64,000 bases of DNA from VXYL01 sp965243095 (GTDB lineage: Bacteria; Pseudomonadota; Gammaproteobacteria; Pseudomonadales; Azotimanducaceae). The stretch covers positions 2,480,001 to 2,544,000 of the forward strand of contig OZ251530.1 of the NCBI GenBank assembly GCA_965243095.1, in the 5' to 3' direction. Made by a program: the position numbers and the translations under genes. Shown one piece after another: positions 51,923 through 60,494 of this stretch (the stretch's first letter is position 1; the number at the start of each line of letters is the position of its first letter). Under the pieces are notes generated by a model that did no database searches, was not told where the DNA came from, and saw nothing but the letters and a program-made list of their open reading frames with translations.

Positions 51923-52683
51923 CGGCCGGTGAACTCGGGGTCGCGCCGTTCGCGCCAAGCGCGCATGCCTTCGGCGCGATCTTCGATCACATGCGTTTGG
52001 CGCACGCCGAGCGAGTGCGTCATCGCCGCGTCGAACGGCAAATCCAGCTGCGGCAGCACTTGCAGCTTGTGAACCGCCCACGCCCGGGTCGGCAGCGCGG
52101 CGATTTCCGCGGCCAGCGCCTCGGCCCGTTCGTCGAACGCACCTGCCGGGGCGACTTCGTGAACCAAGCCGATGCGCTTCGCCTCGGCCGCGTCCAACAC
52201 TTCGCCGAGCAGCAACACCCGCATGGCGTGCGCCTGCCCGATCAGTTTCGGCAGCAGATACGCGATACCGGTGGCGGCCGTGCGCCCTTGGCGAATGCGC
52301 GGATCGCCAATCTCGGCGTCCGCGGACGCGAGGCGCAGATCGCATACGCAGGCGAAATCCAGCGCGAGGCCCAGCGTTTTGCCGCGCAGCAGCGCCAACG
52401 TGGGTTTCATGAACGCCCGCAGCGCCTTGATCGCCTCCTGTTCCGGCAGCGGCCCGGGGCCGTGCGCCCCGGCCGGACGTCGATGCCGCAGGCGTTCGGG
52501 CCAATCGCCCATGTCCGGCCAAGCGTCCCCGCCGCTGTCGCAATCCAGCACCAGCAGGCGCACACCTTCGTCCGCATCCGCCTCCCGCACCGCCTCGCGC
52601 AGCGCTTCCGTGGCGGCGTAATCCAGCAAACCCCCACCGAAAGCCACGGTGGTGATGGCGTCCTGTTTGCGAACCTGCAGCAT
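51919..52683 (-). CDS. Second enoyl-CoA hydratase-like protein
   Basis: A 254-residue crotonase-fold protein. The N-terminal half carries ALRGKTLGLALDFACVC-type sequence (here LLRGKTLGLALDFACVCD) and IGDPRIRQGRTAATG. The usual first oxyanion loop (A-F-C-A/S-G-x-D) is replaced by DSGGDAWPDMGDW, so activity may differ from a standard hydratase. It is coupled to the enoyl-CoA hydratase gene at 51203. Dienoyl-CoA or ring-opening hydrolase-like enzymes use related folds. Function is not assigned further. Confidence 0.75.
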   Translation of the reverse strand: MLQVRKQDAITTVAFGGGLLDYAATEALREAVREADADEGVRLLVLDCDSGGDAWPDMGDWPERLRHRRPAGAHGPGPLPEQEAIKALRAFMKPTLALLRGKTLGLALDFACVCDLRLASADAEIGDPRIRQGRTAATGIAYLLPKLIGQAHAMRVLLLGEVLDAAEAKRIGLVHEVAPAGAFDERAEALAAEIAALPTRAWAVHKLQVLPQLDLPFDAAMTHSLGVRQTHVIEDRAEGMRAWRERRDPEFTGR

Positions 52684-52758
52684 TGGGCGCCTACGCAGCG
52701 AGACAAGGTGGACAGCCTATCACGACGCAGCCCGCGGCTTGGTCGCCAAACTCCAAGC

Positions 52759-52882
52759 GGGTGTACGACAGATCTTTGGTAAGCGGTGTCGGTGCCAAGG
52801 CGGAAACGCAGGCGTTCCGCCTGCATGCGGGCGAGACGCCCGCGCTCCCAGCACCCGTCGCCAAAGATCTGTCGTACACCCA
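52759..52882. repeat. MITE-like element with 21-bp terminal repeats, copy C
   Basis: Perfect 21-bp terminal inverted repeats beginning GGGTGTACGACAGATC. Eight-base direct repeats CTCCAAGC flank it (52751-52758 and 52883-52890), which look like a target duplication. Inside is one arm of the GGGCGAGACGCCCGCGCTCCC core. It has no coding capacity and is found in the hydratase-coq7 gap. Confidence 0.8.
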
Positions 52883-53013
52883 CTCCAAGCCTCACGCCAC
52901 AGGTACGGTGCCGCCACTAGAAAATAGCGGAATTGTCTATTTGACGTAACGAAACATAGCGGCGGCAGGTCTTTCTTTAAGGCCGTGTTACTGTGCGCCC
53001 GTCGCCCACGACC

Positions 53014-53640
53014 ATGTTGGCCATGCTCGATTCCTGCCTGATTGCCTTGGATGCCGGGCTGCGCACCCTCTCCGGCAGCGCGCGGGCGCGGCGGGCGAGA
53101 CCTGCGGCTGGGCAGGCCACAACGCTGAGCGAGGCGGACCGCCGGGTTGCGCGTGGGTTGGTGCGCGTCAACCACTGTGGCGAGATCTGCGCTCAAGCGT
53201 TGTACCAAGGCCAAGCGTTGGTCGCACGCGACGGCAAGACCCGAACGCTCCTGCGCGAGGCGGTCGGCGAGGAGGAGGATCATCTGGCTTGGTGTCGCGA
53301 GCGGTTGCGGGAACTCGACAGCCGACCGAGCGTTTTGGACCCGGCCTTCTACTGCGCCTCTTTTCTGCTGGGGGCCGCCACCGGGCTCTGCGGCGACCGC
53401 GTGAGCTTGGGGTTCCTGGAAGCGACGGAGGACGAAGTACGCCGCCACTTGGATCGGCATCTGGAACGGCTGCCTGCAACCGACGCCAAGAGCCGCGCCA
53501 TCTTCGCGGCCATGCGCGACGACGAGGAACGGCATCGGCAAAGCGCCGCCCGCGCCGAGCCGGCGGTGTTCCCATCCGCGCTCAAGCGCTGCATGGGGTT
53601 GCTCTCGCGGGTGATGACGGCCGCCACCTACCGCATCTGA
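53014..53640 (+). CDS. coq7: Demethoxyubiquinone hydroxylase (Coq7)
   Basis: A 208-residue di-iron hydroxylase of ubiquinone synthesis (C6 hydroxylation). Ligand motifs are VRVNHCGEICAQALYQGQ (the E-x-x-H-like first half reads N-H-C-G-E), VGEEEDHLAW and DDEERHRQSA at the end. Length is normal for bacterial Coq7. ATG 53014 is selected; GTG 52993 would add seven residues. In many gammaproteobacteria this step is done by UbiF, so Coq7 here is typical of lineages outside the enterics. Confidence 0.92.
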   Translation: MLAMLDSCLIALDAGLRTLSGSARARRARPAAGQATTLSEADRRVARGLVRVNHCGEICAQALYQGQALVARDGKTRTLLREAVGEEEDHLAWCRERLRELDSRPSVLDPAFYCASFLLGAATGLCGDRVSLGFLEATEDEVRRHLDRHLERLPATDAKSRAIFAAMRDDEERHRQSAARAEPAVFPSALKRCMGLLSRVMTAATYRI

Positions 53641-53665
53641 ACGCGCCGTCTTTCCGGCGTTCGCC

Positions 53666-54454
53666 TTACCCGCGCCCGATGTAGGGCATGGACGACGCCA
53701 TCACCGTGAGGAACGGCACGTTGGCGTCCAGCGGTAGGCTGTCCATGTAGAGCACCGTGTGCGCCACGTGTTCGGCGGCCATGGTCGGTTCCGGTTTCAG
53801 CGAACCATCGGCCTGCCGCACGCCCTGCGCCATGCGCGCCGTCATGGGCGTGTGCGCGTTGCCGATGTCGATCTGCCCGCAGACGATGTTGTGGGCGCGG
53901 CCGTCCAGGAACGTGGAGCGCGTGAGGCCGGTCAGCCCATGCTTGGTGGCGGTGTACGGCGCCGAGTTGGGGCGCGGCACATGCGCGGAGATGGAGCCGT
54001 TGTTGATGATGCGCCCGCCCTTCGGGTCTTGCTTCTTCATCAGGCGGAAGGCGTGCTGGGTGCAGAGGAACGCGCCGGTGAGATTCACGTCCACCACGCG
54101 GCGCCACCGATCCAGAGCGAGTTCCTCCAACGGCACCGGCGGCGCGCCGGTGCCGGCGTTGTTGAAGAGCAGATCCAAACGCCCGAAGGCTTCCTCGGCG
54201 CGGGCGAAGAGCTGCGCCACGGAGTCCGCGTCCGCGACGTCCGCACGCACGGCGAGGGCGCGCCGGCCGGCGCCGGATTCCTCCACGGCCTCCTGCAACA
54301 GCTCCAAGCGCCGCCCGGCCAAGACAACCGAATAGCCCGCCTCCAGCAGCGCCAAGGCGGTGTGCCTGCCGATGCCGGTGCCTCCACCAGTGACGATGGC
54401 CACCCGGCCGCGCTCCGGGCGCTGCGGCGCGGCGGCGCCAGAGTCGTCTGTCAC
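53666..54454 (-). CDS. Short-chain dehydrogenase/reductase
   Basis: A 262-residue classical SDR. The cofactor loop is VTGGGTGIGRH (NADPH type with Arg), NNAG in LDLLFNNAGTG, NGSISAH holds the Ser, and YTATKHG has the Tyr and Lys. It reduces or oxidises an alcohol or ketone with NAD(P); the substrate is unknown. The start is GTG at 54454. It lies 33 bp downstream of the ABC transporter ATPase on the same strand, so it could share the transcript. Confidence 0.9.
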   Translation of the reverse strand: MTDDSGAAAPQRPERGRVAIVTGGGTGIGRHTALALLEAGYSVVLAGRRLELLQEAVEESGAGRRALAVRADVADADSVAQLFARAEEAFGRLDLLFNNAGTGAPPVPLEELALDRWRRVVDVNLTGAFLCTQHAFRLMKKQDPKGGRIINNGSISAHVPRPNSAPYTATKHGLTGLTRSTFLDGRAHNIVCGQIDIGNAHTPMTARMAQGVRQADGSLKPEPTMAAEHVAHTVLYMDSLPLDANVPFLTVMASSMPYIGRG

Positions 54455-54487
54455 GGTCCGAACTTCGCTGCCAGCACGCGCCGCCCG

Positions 54488-55672
54488 CTACGCCGCCGCG
54501 TCTTCGGCCGGGCGCAAGGCGCGGCAGTCCAACGTCGCCCAGCCGATGCGCACCCGTTCCCCGGCCAGCACGCCGCCGTGGCCGACGATGTTGGGGATCT
54601 TCACCACGAACGTCTGGCCGCCCACGTCCGTGAGCACGCGCAGATGATCGCCGAGGAAGGCCATGTCGCGCACTTGCACCTCGAACTCGTTGGTGTACAT
54701 GCCCGCTTCGGCGGCGAGGCCGGTGCGTTCCGGGCGCACCGCCAGCACCACGTCGTCGCCCACCGCGTGTTCCTGCACCATGAACGCGTTGACGGTCAGG
54801 TCGCCAACGGTCACGTCGCAGGTGTCGCCGTCCACCGCCGCCACCTTGCCGTGGAGCAGGTTGTTGTCGCCGATGAAGGAGGCCACGAAGGGGCGCTCCG
54901 GTTCCTCGTACAGCACCTCCGGCGGGGCGACCTGTTCGATGCGGCCGCCGTTGAACACCGCCACGCGGTCGGACATCGCCATCGCCTCCTGCTGATCGTG
55001 CGTCACATACACCACGGTGACGCCCAGGGTGCGCTGGATGCGGCGGATCTCGAACTGCATCTCCTCGCGCAGCCGCCGGTCGAGGGCGCCGAGCGGCTCG
55101 TCCATCAGCACCAGCCGCGGCTCGAACACCAGCGCCCGGGCAATGGCAACGCGCTGCTGCTGACCGCCGGAAAGCTGGCCGGGGCGGCGATCCTCGAATC
55201 CCTCCAGGCGCACCAGTTGCAGGGCGCGGGCGATGCGCTCGGCCACGGCGTCCTTGTCCAGCCCGCGCACTTCCAGCGGAAACGACAAGTTCGCGCCCAC
55301 GGTCATGTGCGGAAACAACGCGTAGTTCTGGAACACCATGCCGATGTTGCGGCGGCGCGGCGGCACGGCGTCCACCGCCTGGCCGTTGATGCGGATGGCG
55401 CCGCCGGTGGGCACTTCGAAGCCGGCCAGCATCATCAGGCAGGTGGTTTTGCCGGAACCGGAGGGGCCCAGCAGGGTGAGGAATTCGCCCTCGCGCACCG
55501 TCAGGTGGAGATTGCGGACGATCTGCTCCACGCCGTCGTAGCTCTTGGAGACGTCGTCGAACTCCACATAGGCGTCCACGCCGAAGCGCGCTTCGTCTTC
55601 GTCGGCGCTCGGGGCGCTGCCTGCTTCTGGCGCGGTGTCTTGCGCCCCGCCCACATTCGCTTGCTCTTCCAT
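54488..55672 (-). CDS. potA: Spermidine/putrescine-type ABC transporter ATPase
   Basis: A 394-residue ABC ATPase. Walker A GPSGSGKTT, Q-loop FQNYALFPHM, signature LSGGQQQRVAIARAL and Walker B LVLMDEPLGALD are all present, followed by a C-terminal TOBE domain (VLAVRPERTGL). It energises import of polyamines or a related small molecule. ATG 55672 is preferred because AAAGGAA precedes it; a longer start at 55717 overlaps the permease gene. The partner permease PotC is upstream. No PotB permease or PotD binding protein is in the window. Confidence 0.9.
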   Translation of the reverse strand: MEEQANVGGAQDTAPEAGSAPSADEDEARFGVDAYVEFDDVSKSYDGVEQIVRNLHLTVREGEFLTLLGPSGSGKTTCLMMLAGFEVPTGGAIRINGQAVDAVPPRRRNIGMVFQNYALFPHMTVGANLSFPLEVRGLDKDAVAERIARALQLVRLEGFEDRRPGQLSGGQQQRVAIARALVFEPRLVLMDEPLGALDRRLREEMQFEIRRIQRTLGVTVVYVTHDQQEAMAMSDRVAVFNGGRIEQVAPPEVLYEEPERPFVASFIGDNNLLHGKVAAVDGDTCDVTVGDLTVNAFMVQEHAVGDDVVLAVRPERTGLAAEAGMYTNEFEVQVRDMAFLGDHLRVLTDVGGQTFVVKIPNIVGHGGVLAGERVRIGWATLDCRALRPAEDAAA

Positions 55673-55709
55673 GCTGTTCCTTTCACCGGGTTGTCCGCCC
55701 GGTTGCCGT

Positions 55710-56546
55710 TCATCCATTGCCGCGTTCCACCGCGCCGCGCCGCCGCAGCCATTCCACCACCAGCATGAGCGAAACCGCGAAGGCGATCAGCAGCGTCGCC
55801 ACGGCTAGGATCGCCGGGCTGATCTGCTCGCGGATGCCGGCCCACATCTCGCGCGGAATTGTGCGCTGCTCCAAGCCGCCCATGAACAGCACCGTCACCA
55901 CCTCGTCAAACGACGTGGCGAAGGCGAACAGAGCGCCGGAGATGACGCCCGGCGCGATCAGCGGCAACTGCACGCGACGAAAGCTGCGCCACGGCCCCGC
56001 GCCCAGATTCGCCGCGGCGCGGGTGAGATTGGTGTCGAAGCCGGTCAACGTGGCCGTCACCGTGATCACCACGAACGGCGTGCCCAGCGCGGCGTGCGCC
56101 AAGATCAACCCGAAGTGCGTTTGCGCCAGCCCCAAGCTGGAATAGAAGAAGAACATCCCCGCCGCGGAGATGATCACCGGCGTCACCATCGGCGAGATCA
56201 GCAGCCCCATCACCAGCGGACGCGCCGGCATGGCCGGATTCGCCAACCCCAGCGCCGCGAGCGTGCCGAGGCCGGTGGCCAGCGCGGTGGCGCAGCCGCC
56301 GATGAGAAAGCTGTTCGCCAACGCCCGCAGCCACGCGTCGCTGGTGGCCACCTGCTCATACCAGCGCAGCGAGTACGCATCGGCGTCGAAGCGCAGCATC
56401 CCCTCGGTGAACGTGAAGTACGGCTCCGCGTTGAAGGAGAGCGGCACCACCACCAGAATGGGCGCGATGAGGAAGAACAGCACCGCCACGCAGAACGCCA
56501 CGTGGAGGTAGTGGCCCACGCCCGGGCGCACCGCCTTGCTCAACAC
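55710..56546 (-). CDS. potC: ABC transporter permease (PotC type)
   Basis: A 278-residue permease with six membrane helices, the first at VAFCVAVLFFLIAPILVVVP (about 16-35), and the EAA loop ATLTGFDTNLTRAAANLGAGPW before the fifth helix. It is the inner-membrane partner of the PotA-like ATPase, 37 bp away. The start is GTG at 56546. The other subunit genes would be expected just upstream, but that DNA instead holds a copy of the 5' end of the M20 gene, so the operon has been cut. Confidence 0.88.
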   Translation of the reverse strand: MLSKAVRPGVGHYLHVAFCVAVLFFLIAPILVVVPLSFNAEPYFTFTEGMLRFDADAYSLRWYEQVATSDAWLRALANSFLIGGCATALATGLGTLAALGLANPAMPARPLVMGLLISPMVTPVIISAAGMFFFYSSLGLAQTHFGLILAHAALGTPFVVITVTATLTGFDTNLTRAAANLGAGPWRSFRRVQLPLIAPGVISGALFAFATSFDEVVTVLFMGGLEQRTIPREMWAGIREQISPAILAVATLLIAFAVSLMLVVEWLRRRGAVERGNG

Positions 56547-56608
56547 GATCGCAACCCAGCCGCGCTAGGGCGCACGGCCAATCGCCAAGCGGCGCGCGCC
56601 CGTCCACC

Positions 56609-56747
56609 GAGTTCGCTCGCGCCGGCGCCGCTGTTGACGCGCCAAGCGTGTTGATCGAGCGTGGACATTCCTTGCAGACGCCTCGCGGAAGCGGCTCTCG
56701 CGCATGAACGCCCATCATATCAGCCAATTCATGGCTGGGCCGCGGGA
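56609..56747 (+). repeat. Direct repeat copy 1: 5' end of the M20 peptidase gene
   Basis: About 139 bp that match 58227-58365. It includes the same upstream region and the first codons of the M20 gene (here MNAHHISQFMAG). The reading frame is lost after about 12 codons. Confidence 0.8.
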
Positions 56748-56757
56748 CTGCGTACCT

Positions 56758-56879
56758 GGGTGTACGACAGATCTTTGGTAAGCGGTGTCGTCGTCAAGCC
56801 GGGCAAGCAGGCGTTCCGCCTGCATGCGGGCGAGACGCCCGCGCTCCCAAGCACCGTCACCAAGATCTGTCGTACACCC
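56758..56879. repeat. MITE-like element with terminal repeats, copy D
   Basis: Near copy of the element at 52759. It has the same GGGTGTACGACAGATC ends with one base missing in the right arm, and the same GCGTTCCGCCTGCATGCGGG and GCGAGACGCCCGCGCTCCC core. It lies between the direct repeat and the Rpn gene. No clear target duplication is seen. Confidence 0.8.
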
Positions 56880-56946
56880 TGCGCATCTTTGTATTGTTCC
56901 CGCGCAGCGTTAGGACGGGGTTCGCGCTGTCGTCGAGGCACAGCCG

Positions 56947-58044
56947 CTACGGTTGACGTGCGATTTCGGCACCACCGTTCCCAACCAAGGCCGCCACGCG
57001 CGAGAGCAAGTCCTCGCCGCGTTCGCACTCCACCATCCAGTCGCTCACCTGGTCGCCCAAGCGGTTCATGCGCCCAGCTGCGCTCCCGGCGCCGAGCAGC
57101 GCCGAGAGCCGATCGGCCGTCCGCGCGCCGAACTTGATCGCCGCCTGCCGCCGCAGCCGCGCCAAGCCGCGGGCGCGCTCCTGCTCGACGCCTTGCGCCT
57201 TGCCTTGCTCAATGCCCTGTTCAACTCCTTCGGCCACAAACTCGGCGCGAACTTCGGCAAACCACTTGCCCAGCCGGGCCTCCGACACCGTTGCCATATC
57301 TGCTTCTCCTTTCAGCCCTTCCAACTCGGACAACGCCGGCAGCGCGGATTCAGCGCCGCCCATCTGCCGGAGCAACGCCCCGGCCCAAGCATGCAGCACA
57401 CGCCGCGTCGCCGCATTCGCGTCGCCCGCGAAGCGCGTCCACTCCTCGCGCAGCCGCGCCTGCAATCCCGCAAGCGTCCGTTCCGCCTGCAGCCGCAGCG
57501 TCGCCGCGGCGCGGTTCTCCAACGGCAGGCGCGCCAAACCACCGCTCGTTAGCAGCCGCTCCAACGAAAACAGAATGTAGTCCCACCCTTGGAAAGGCGC
57601 AAGCGCCAGTTGGCACGCCAACGACCACGACTTCGGCAACTCGACCACCGCGCCGGGCGCCGTCCAGCGGTCGCTGCCGTTGTAGAGGACGATGGGCAGC
57701 AGCACCGGCGGTTCGTCGCCCCGCTCCGCCAAACGCTCGCGCGCCAAGCGGGCGTAGTCGCGCATGCGGTGCGCCATTTGCCGGTTGACGCTGGATTGAA
57801 ATTCGACGAGGACGACCAGTGCCGGCCCGGCGCCTTCAACATCGCGGCGGCGCGGCACGCGCCAAGCCATGTCGCCGAAACGCTGCGGGAAGCGGCCGCG
57901 GCCAGGCTGGACGTAGGCCGCCGGCAGCTCCTCCGCCCGCTCGAAGTCGAACACCATCTCCAGCGCCGGCGCGACCAGCCGCAACAGGTCTGCGAACAGC
58001 TCGCGCAGCCGGTAGCCGAACTTGTGGATGCCATCGTTGTCCAT
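56947..58044 (-). CDS. Rpn-family (PD-(D/E)XK) recombination-promoting nuclease
   Basis: A 365-residue Rpn/YhgA-like protein. The PD-(D/E)XK nuclease segment is PALVVLVEFQSSVNRQMAHR, with the Asp in an earlier strand. LLPIVLYNGSDRW follows. The C-terminal part is a charged coiled coil (EGVEQGIEQGKAQGVEQER) as in other Rpn proteins. E. coli RpnA promotes recA-independent recombination, and some relatives are viewed as transposase-like. The ATG at 58044 is used because the family domain begins right after it; a frame open to 58167 is possible. It sits between two direct repeats of the M20 5' region. Confidence 0.8.
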   Translation of the reverse strand: MDNDGIHKFGYRLRELFADLLRLVAPALEMVFDFERAEELPAAYVQPGRGRFPQRFGDMAWRVPRRRDVEGAGPALVVLVEFQSSVNRQMAHRMRDYARLARERLAERGDEPPVLLPIVLYNGSDRWTAPGAVVELPKSWSLACQLALAPFQGWDYILFSLERLLTSGGLARLPLENRAAATLRLQAERTLAGLQARLREEWTRFAGDANAATRRVLHAWAGALLRQMGGAESALPALSELEGLKGEADMATVSEARLGKWFAEVRAEFVAEGVEQGIEQGKAQGVEQERARGLARLRRQAAIKFGARTADRLSALLGAGSAAGRMNRLGDQVSDWMVECERGEDLLSRVAALVGNGGAEIARQP

Positions 58045-58226
58045 GGCGCGCGACAGTAGATGCTCGCGGCGTCCTTTGGATACGAGGAATTGCTCGATTT
58101 TGGGTAAGAGATCGCGCCGATTTTGCGTGGGATATCGCTCCAACTTCATGTGCGACAGAGCGCACATGGCGTACCGCGTCGGCGCGTTGCAAGGGAGGTT
58201 CGCCGCCAGTCATGATGTCGCCTCCG

Positions 58227-58365
58227 GAGTTCGCTCGCCGCCGGCGCCGCTGTTGACGCGCCAAGCGTGTTGATCGAGCATGGACATTCCTTGCAAACGC
58301 CTCGCGGACGCGGCTCTCGCGCATGAACGCCCACCAAATCAGCCAATTCGTCGCCGGGCTTTGGG
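58227..58365 (+). repeat. Direct repeat copy 2: intact start of the M20 gene
   Basis: Partner of 56609-56747. Here the sequence continues into the complete M20 peptidase gene. The two copies enclose element D and the Rpn gene. Confidence 0.8.
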
Positions 58366-59723
58366 ACGCGCACATCGTTCCCGCGCTTGAGGAGTACATC
58401 CGCATTCCCAACGTGTCGCCGGCCTTCGCGCCGGATTGGGAAGCCCGCGGGCACATGCAAGCGGCGGCGCGGCTGCTGGCCGAATACGCCGACAACAGCG
58501 GTGTGCAAGGTTTGCGCCACCGCGTGGAGACCTTGCCCGGGCGCACGCCGGTGTGGATTGGCGAAGTGCCCGGAACCGGCCCGGGCAACGTGCTGCTCTA
58601 CGGCCACTACGACAAGCAGCCGCCGTTCGAGGGCTGGCGCGAGGGCCTTTCGCCGTGGCAGCCGGTGCTGCAAGACGGCCGCTTGTACGGGCGCGGCGGC
58701 GCCGACGACGGCTACGCGGCGTTCGCCTCGCTAGCGGCTATTGCCGCGTTGCAGGAGCAGGGCTTGCCGCACCCGCGCTGCTTCCTGCTGATCGAAGGAT
58801 CGGAGGAAAGCGGCAGCATCGACCTGCCGGCCTACATGGAAACGCTTGCCGACGAAATCGGTACGCCCGATCTGGTGGTGTGCTTGGACGCCGAATGCGG
58901 CAATTACGAGCAGCTCTGGCTCACCACCTCGCTGCGCGGCATGGTGGCCGGCACGTTACGGGTGCAGGTGCTCACCGAGGGCGTACATTCCGGCGCCGCC
59001 GGCGGCATCGTGCCATCGAGTTTCCGCCTGCTGCGCCAGTTGCTGGAGCGCGTGGAGGACGCCAACTCCGGCGCCATCGCCGCCCTGCGCGTAGCCATTC
59101 CGCCCGCCGTACACGCGCAAGCCAAGCAGGTGGCGGAAACGCTTGGGGCGTTGAACACGCGGCGCTTTCCGTGGGCCGGCGGCACTGGGCCGAGGGAAGT
59201 TGACGCGGCCGAACTGGTGCTGGCGAACACTTGGGCGCCGAGCCTTGAGATCGTCGGCTTGGATGGCGTGCCTCCCGTGGAGGACGCCGGCAACACGCTG
59301 CGCCCGCACACCACGGCGAAGCTGGTGTTCCGCCTGCCGCCGCTCTTGGACGCCGCGGCCGCCGGACGCCGCATCAAGACCCTCCTCGAGCGCGACCCGC
59401 CGCACGGCGCCGATGTGGAGTTCGCCTTGGAGCCGCCACACGACGGCTGGCACGCCCCACCGCTGGCGCCGTGGCTGGAAGCGGCGTTGCGCGAGGCATC
59501 CGAGCAGCACTTCCACGCCCCGCTGCGCAGCATGGGCACCGGCGGCACCATCCCGTTCATGCAGATGCTCGGCGAACGCTTCCCGCAGGTGCAGTTCGCT
59601 GTGACCGGCGTGCTCGGCCCGGAGTCCAACGCGCACGGCCCCAACGAGTTCCTGCACATCGAAACCGGCAAGCGCGTCACCGCCTGCGTCGTCCATGCAT
59701 TGCGGGCGCTGGCAACGCGGTGA
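58323..59723 (+). CDS. M20-family metallopeptidase (dipeptidase-like)
   Basis: A 466-residue M20 zinc peptidase. Ligands and catalytic residues are His95 and Asp97 in LYGHYDKQPP, the GRGGADDG Asp, EGSEESGS (catalytic Glu then ligand Glu), an Asp in VVCLDAEC and the C-terminal His in GPNEFLHIET. A lid domain is inserted at about 195-340 (GVHSGAAGGIVPS). It resembles carnosinase-type dipeptidases, so hydrolysis of dipeptides is likely, but its exact substrate is unclear. The ATG at 58323 lies inside the direct repeat. Confidence 0.9.
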   Translation: MNAHQISQFVAGLWDAHIVPALEEYIRIPNVSPAFAPDWEARGHMQAAARLLAEYADNSGVQGLRHRVETLPGRTPVWIGEVPGTGPGNVLLYGHYDKQPPFEGWREGLSPWQPVLQDGRLYGRGGADDGYAAFASLAAIAALQEQGLPHPRCFLLIEGSEESGSIDLPAYMETLADEIGTPDLVVCLDAECGNYEQLWLTTSLRGMVAGTLRVQVLTEGVHSGAAGGIVPSSFRLLRQLLERVEDANSGAIAALRVAIPPAVHAQAKQVAETLGALNTRRFPWAGGTGPREVDAAELVLANTWAPSLEIVGLDGVPPVEDAGNTLRPHTTAKLVFRLPPLLDAAAAGRRIKTLLERDPPHGADVEFALEPPHDGWHAPPLAPWLEAALREASEQHFHAPLRSMGTGGTIPFMQMLGERFPQVQFAVTGVLGPESNAHGPNEFLHIETGKRVTACVVHALRALATR

Positions 59724-59783
59724 GCGGGCGCAAGGCTGGGTTCGCCGGCGACACCGGCGCTCGGCAACCAGCCTAAGCGACGG

Positions 59784-60494
59784 TCACCGCGTCGTGGAAT
59801 CGAGTTCCGCAAGCGATGCGGAAGGTGCTGCAACGCCTAGCGCCGCCGCTATCTCCTCCTTGGGTATCCGCGCCGCCTTGGTGAAGTAGCCGGCCGGCTT
59901 CGTTGTCAGCCACACGGCCACGCACACGTCGCGGGGCTCGCGCTCCAAGTCGAACGCTTCGCCAACGTCAGACCCGTGCCGCCGCGCCTCCGTGCGGACG
60001 TAGAGGATCGTGTCGTAGGCAAACCGACCGTTTCCATCTCGCGCCGGCGAAGGCGTGGACACTGGTTTCCATACGCTCCCACCGTTGGTGTATTTCCTGT
60101 ACCCACTCGACGCTCCCATCACTACCAGCACGCCGTTGACGAATATGCGACCGCCCCCGACGCTAAACTCGCGCCGGGCATCGTCGCAGAAGTGCCAGCT
60201 AGCCGTCATCATTAGGTGCTTCCTACGGATGAACGAGACGAGATCCCTGCGTGTCGAAAGACGCACATGCAGCACTTGTCCTCGGCGATTCCCGTGCTCG
60301 GCAAAAAAGGACTCCGTATACCCCTCGTAGTAGTCCCCGGCGACTTCGTGGATGTCGGCCTTACCGACGACGCCCACCACGGACGCGGTCAAGCCGGAGC
60401 GCATTGGCAGAAAGAGAAAAGGGATCATGCAGCCACCCGCGAGAGCGGCCAAAGCGACGATTCCGCCACCGGACAGCAGTGCGCGGCGCCTCAT
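59784..60494 (-). CDS. Putative lipoprotein of unknown family, paralogue 1
   Basis: A 236-residue protein with a lipoprotein signal (LAALAGGC, Cys22). Conserved features shared with the paralogue at 61711 are VVGKADIHEVAGDYYEG, LHVRLSTRRDLVSF, RKHLMMTASWHFCDD, and FDLEREPRDVC, then ARIPKEEIAAALGV near the end. I do not recognise the family. Its start overlaps the stop of the preceding gene (ATGA), so it is the last gene of the minus-strand cluster. It would be anchored in the inner or outer membrane. Confidence 0.65.
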   Translation of the reverse strand: MRRRALLSGGGIVALAALAGGCMIPFLFLPMRSGLTASVVGVVGKADIHEVAGDYYEGYTESFFAEHGNRRGQVLHVRLSTRRDLVSFIRRKHLMMTASWHFCDDARREFSVGGGRIFVNGVLVVMGASSGYRKYTNGGSVWKPVSTPSPARDGNGRFAYDTILYVRTEARRHGSDVGEAFDLEREPRDVCVAVWLTTKPAGYFTKAARIPKEEIAAALGVAAPSASLAELDSTTR

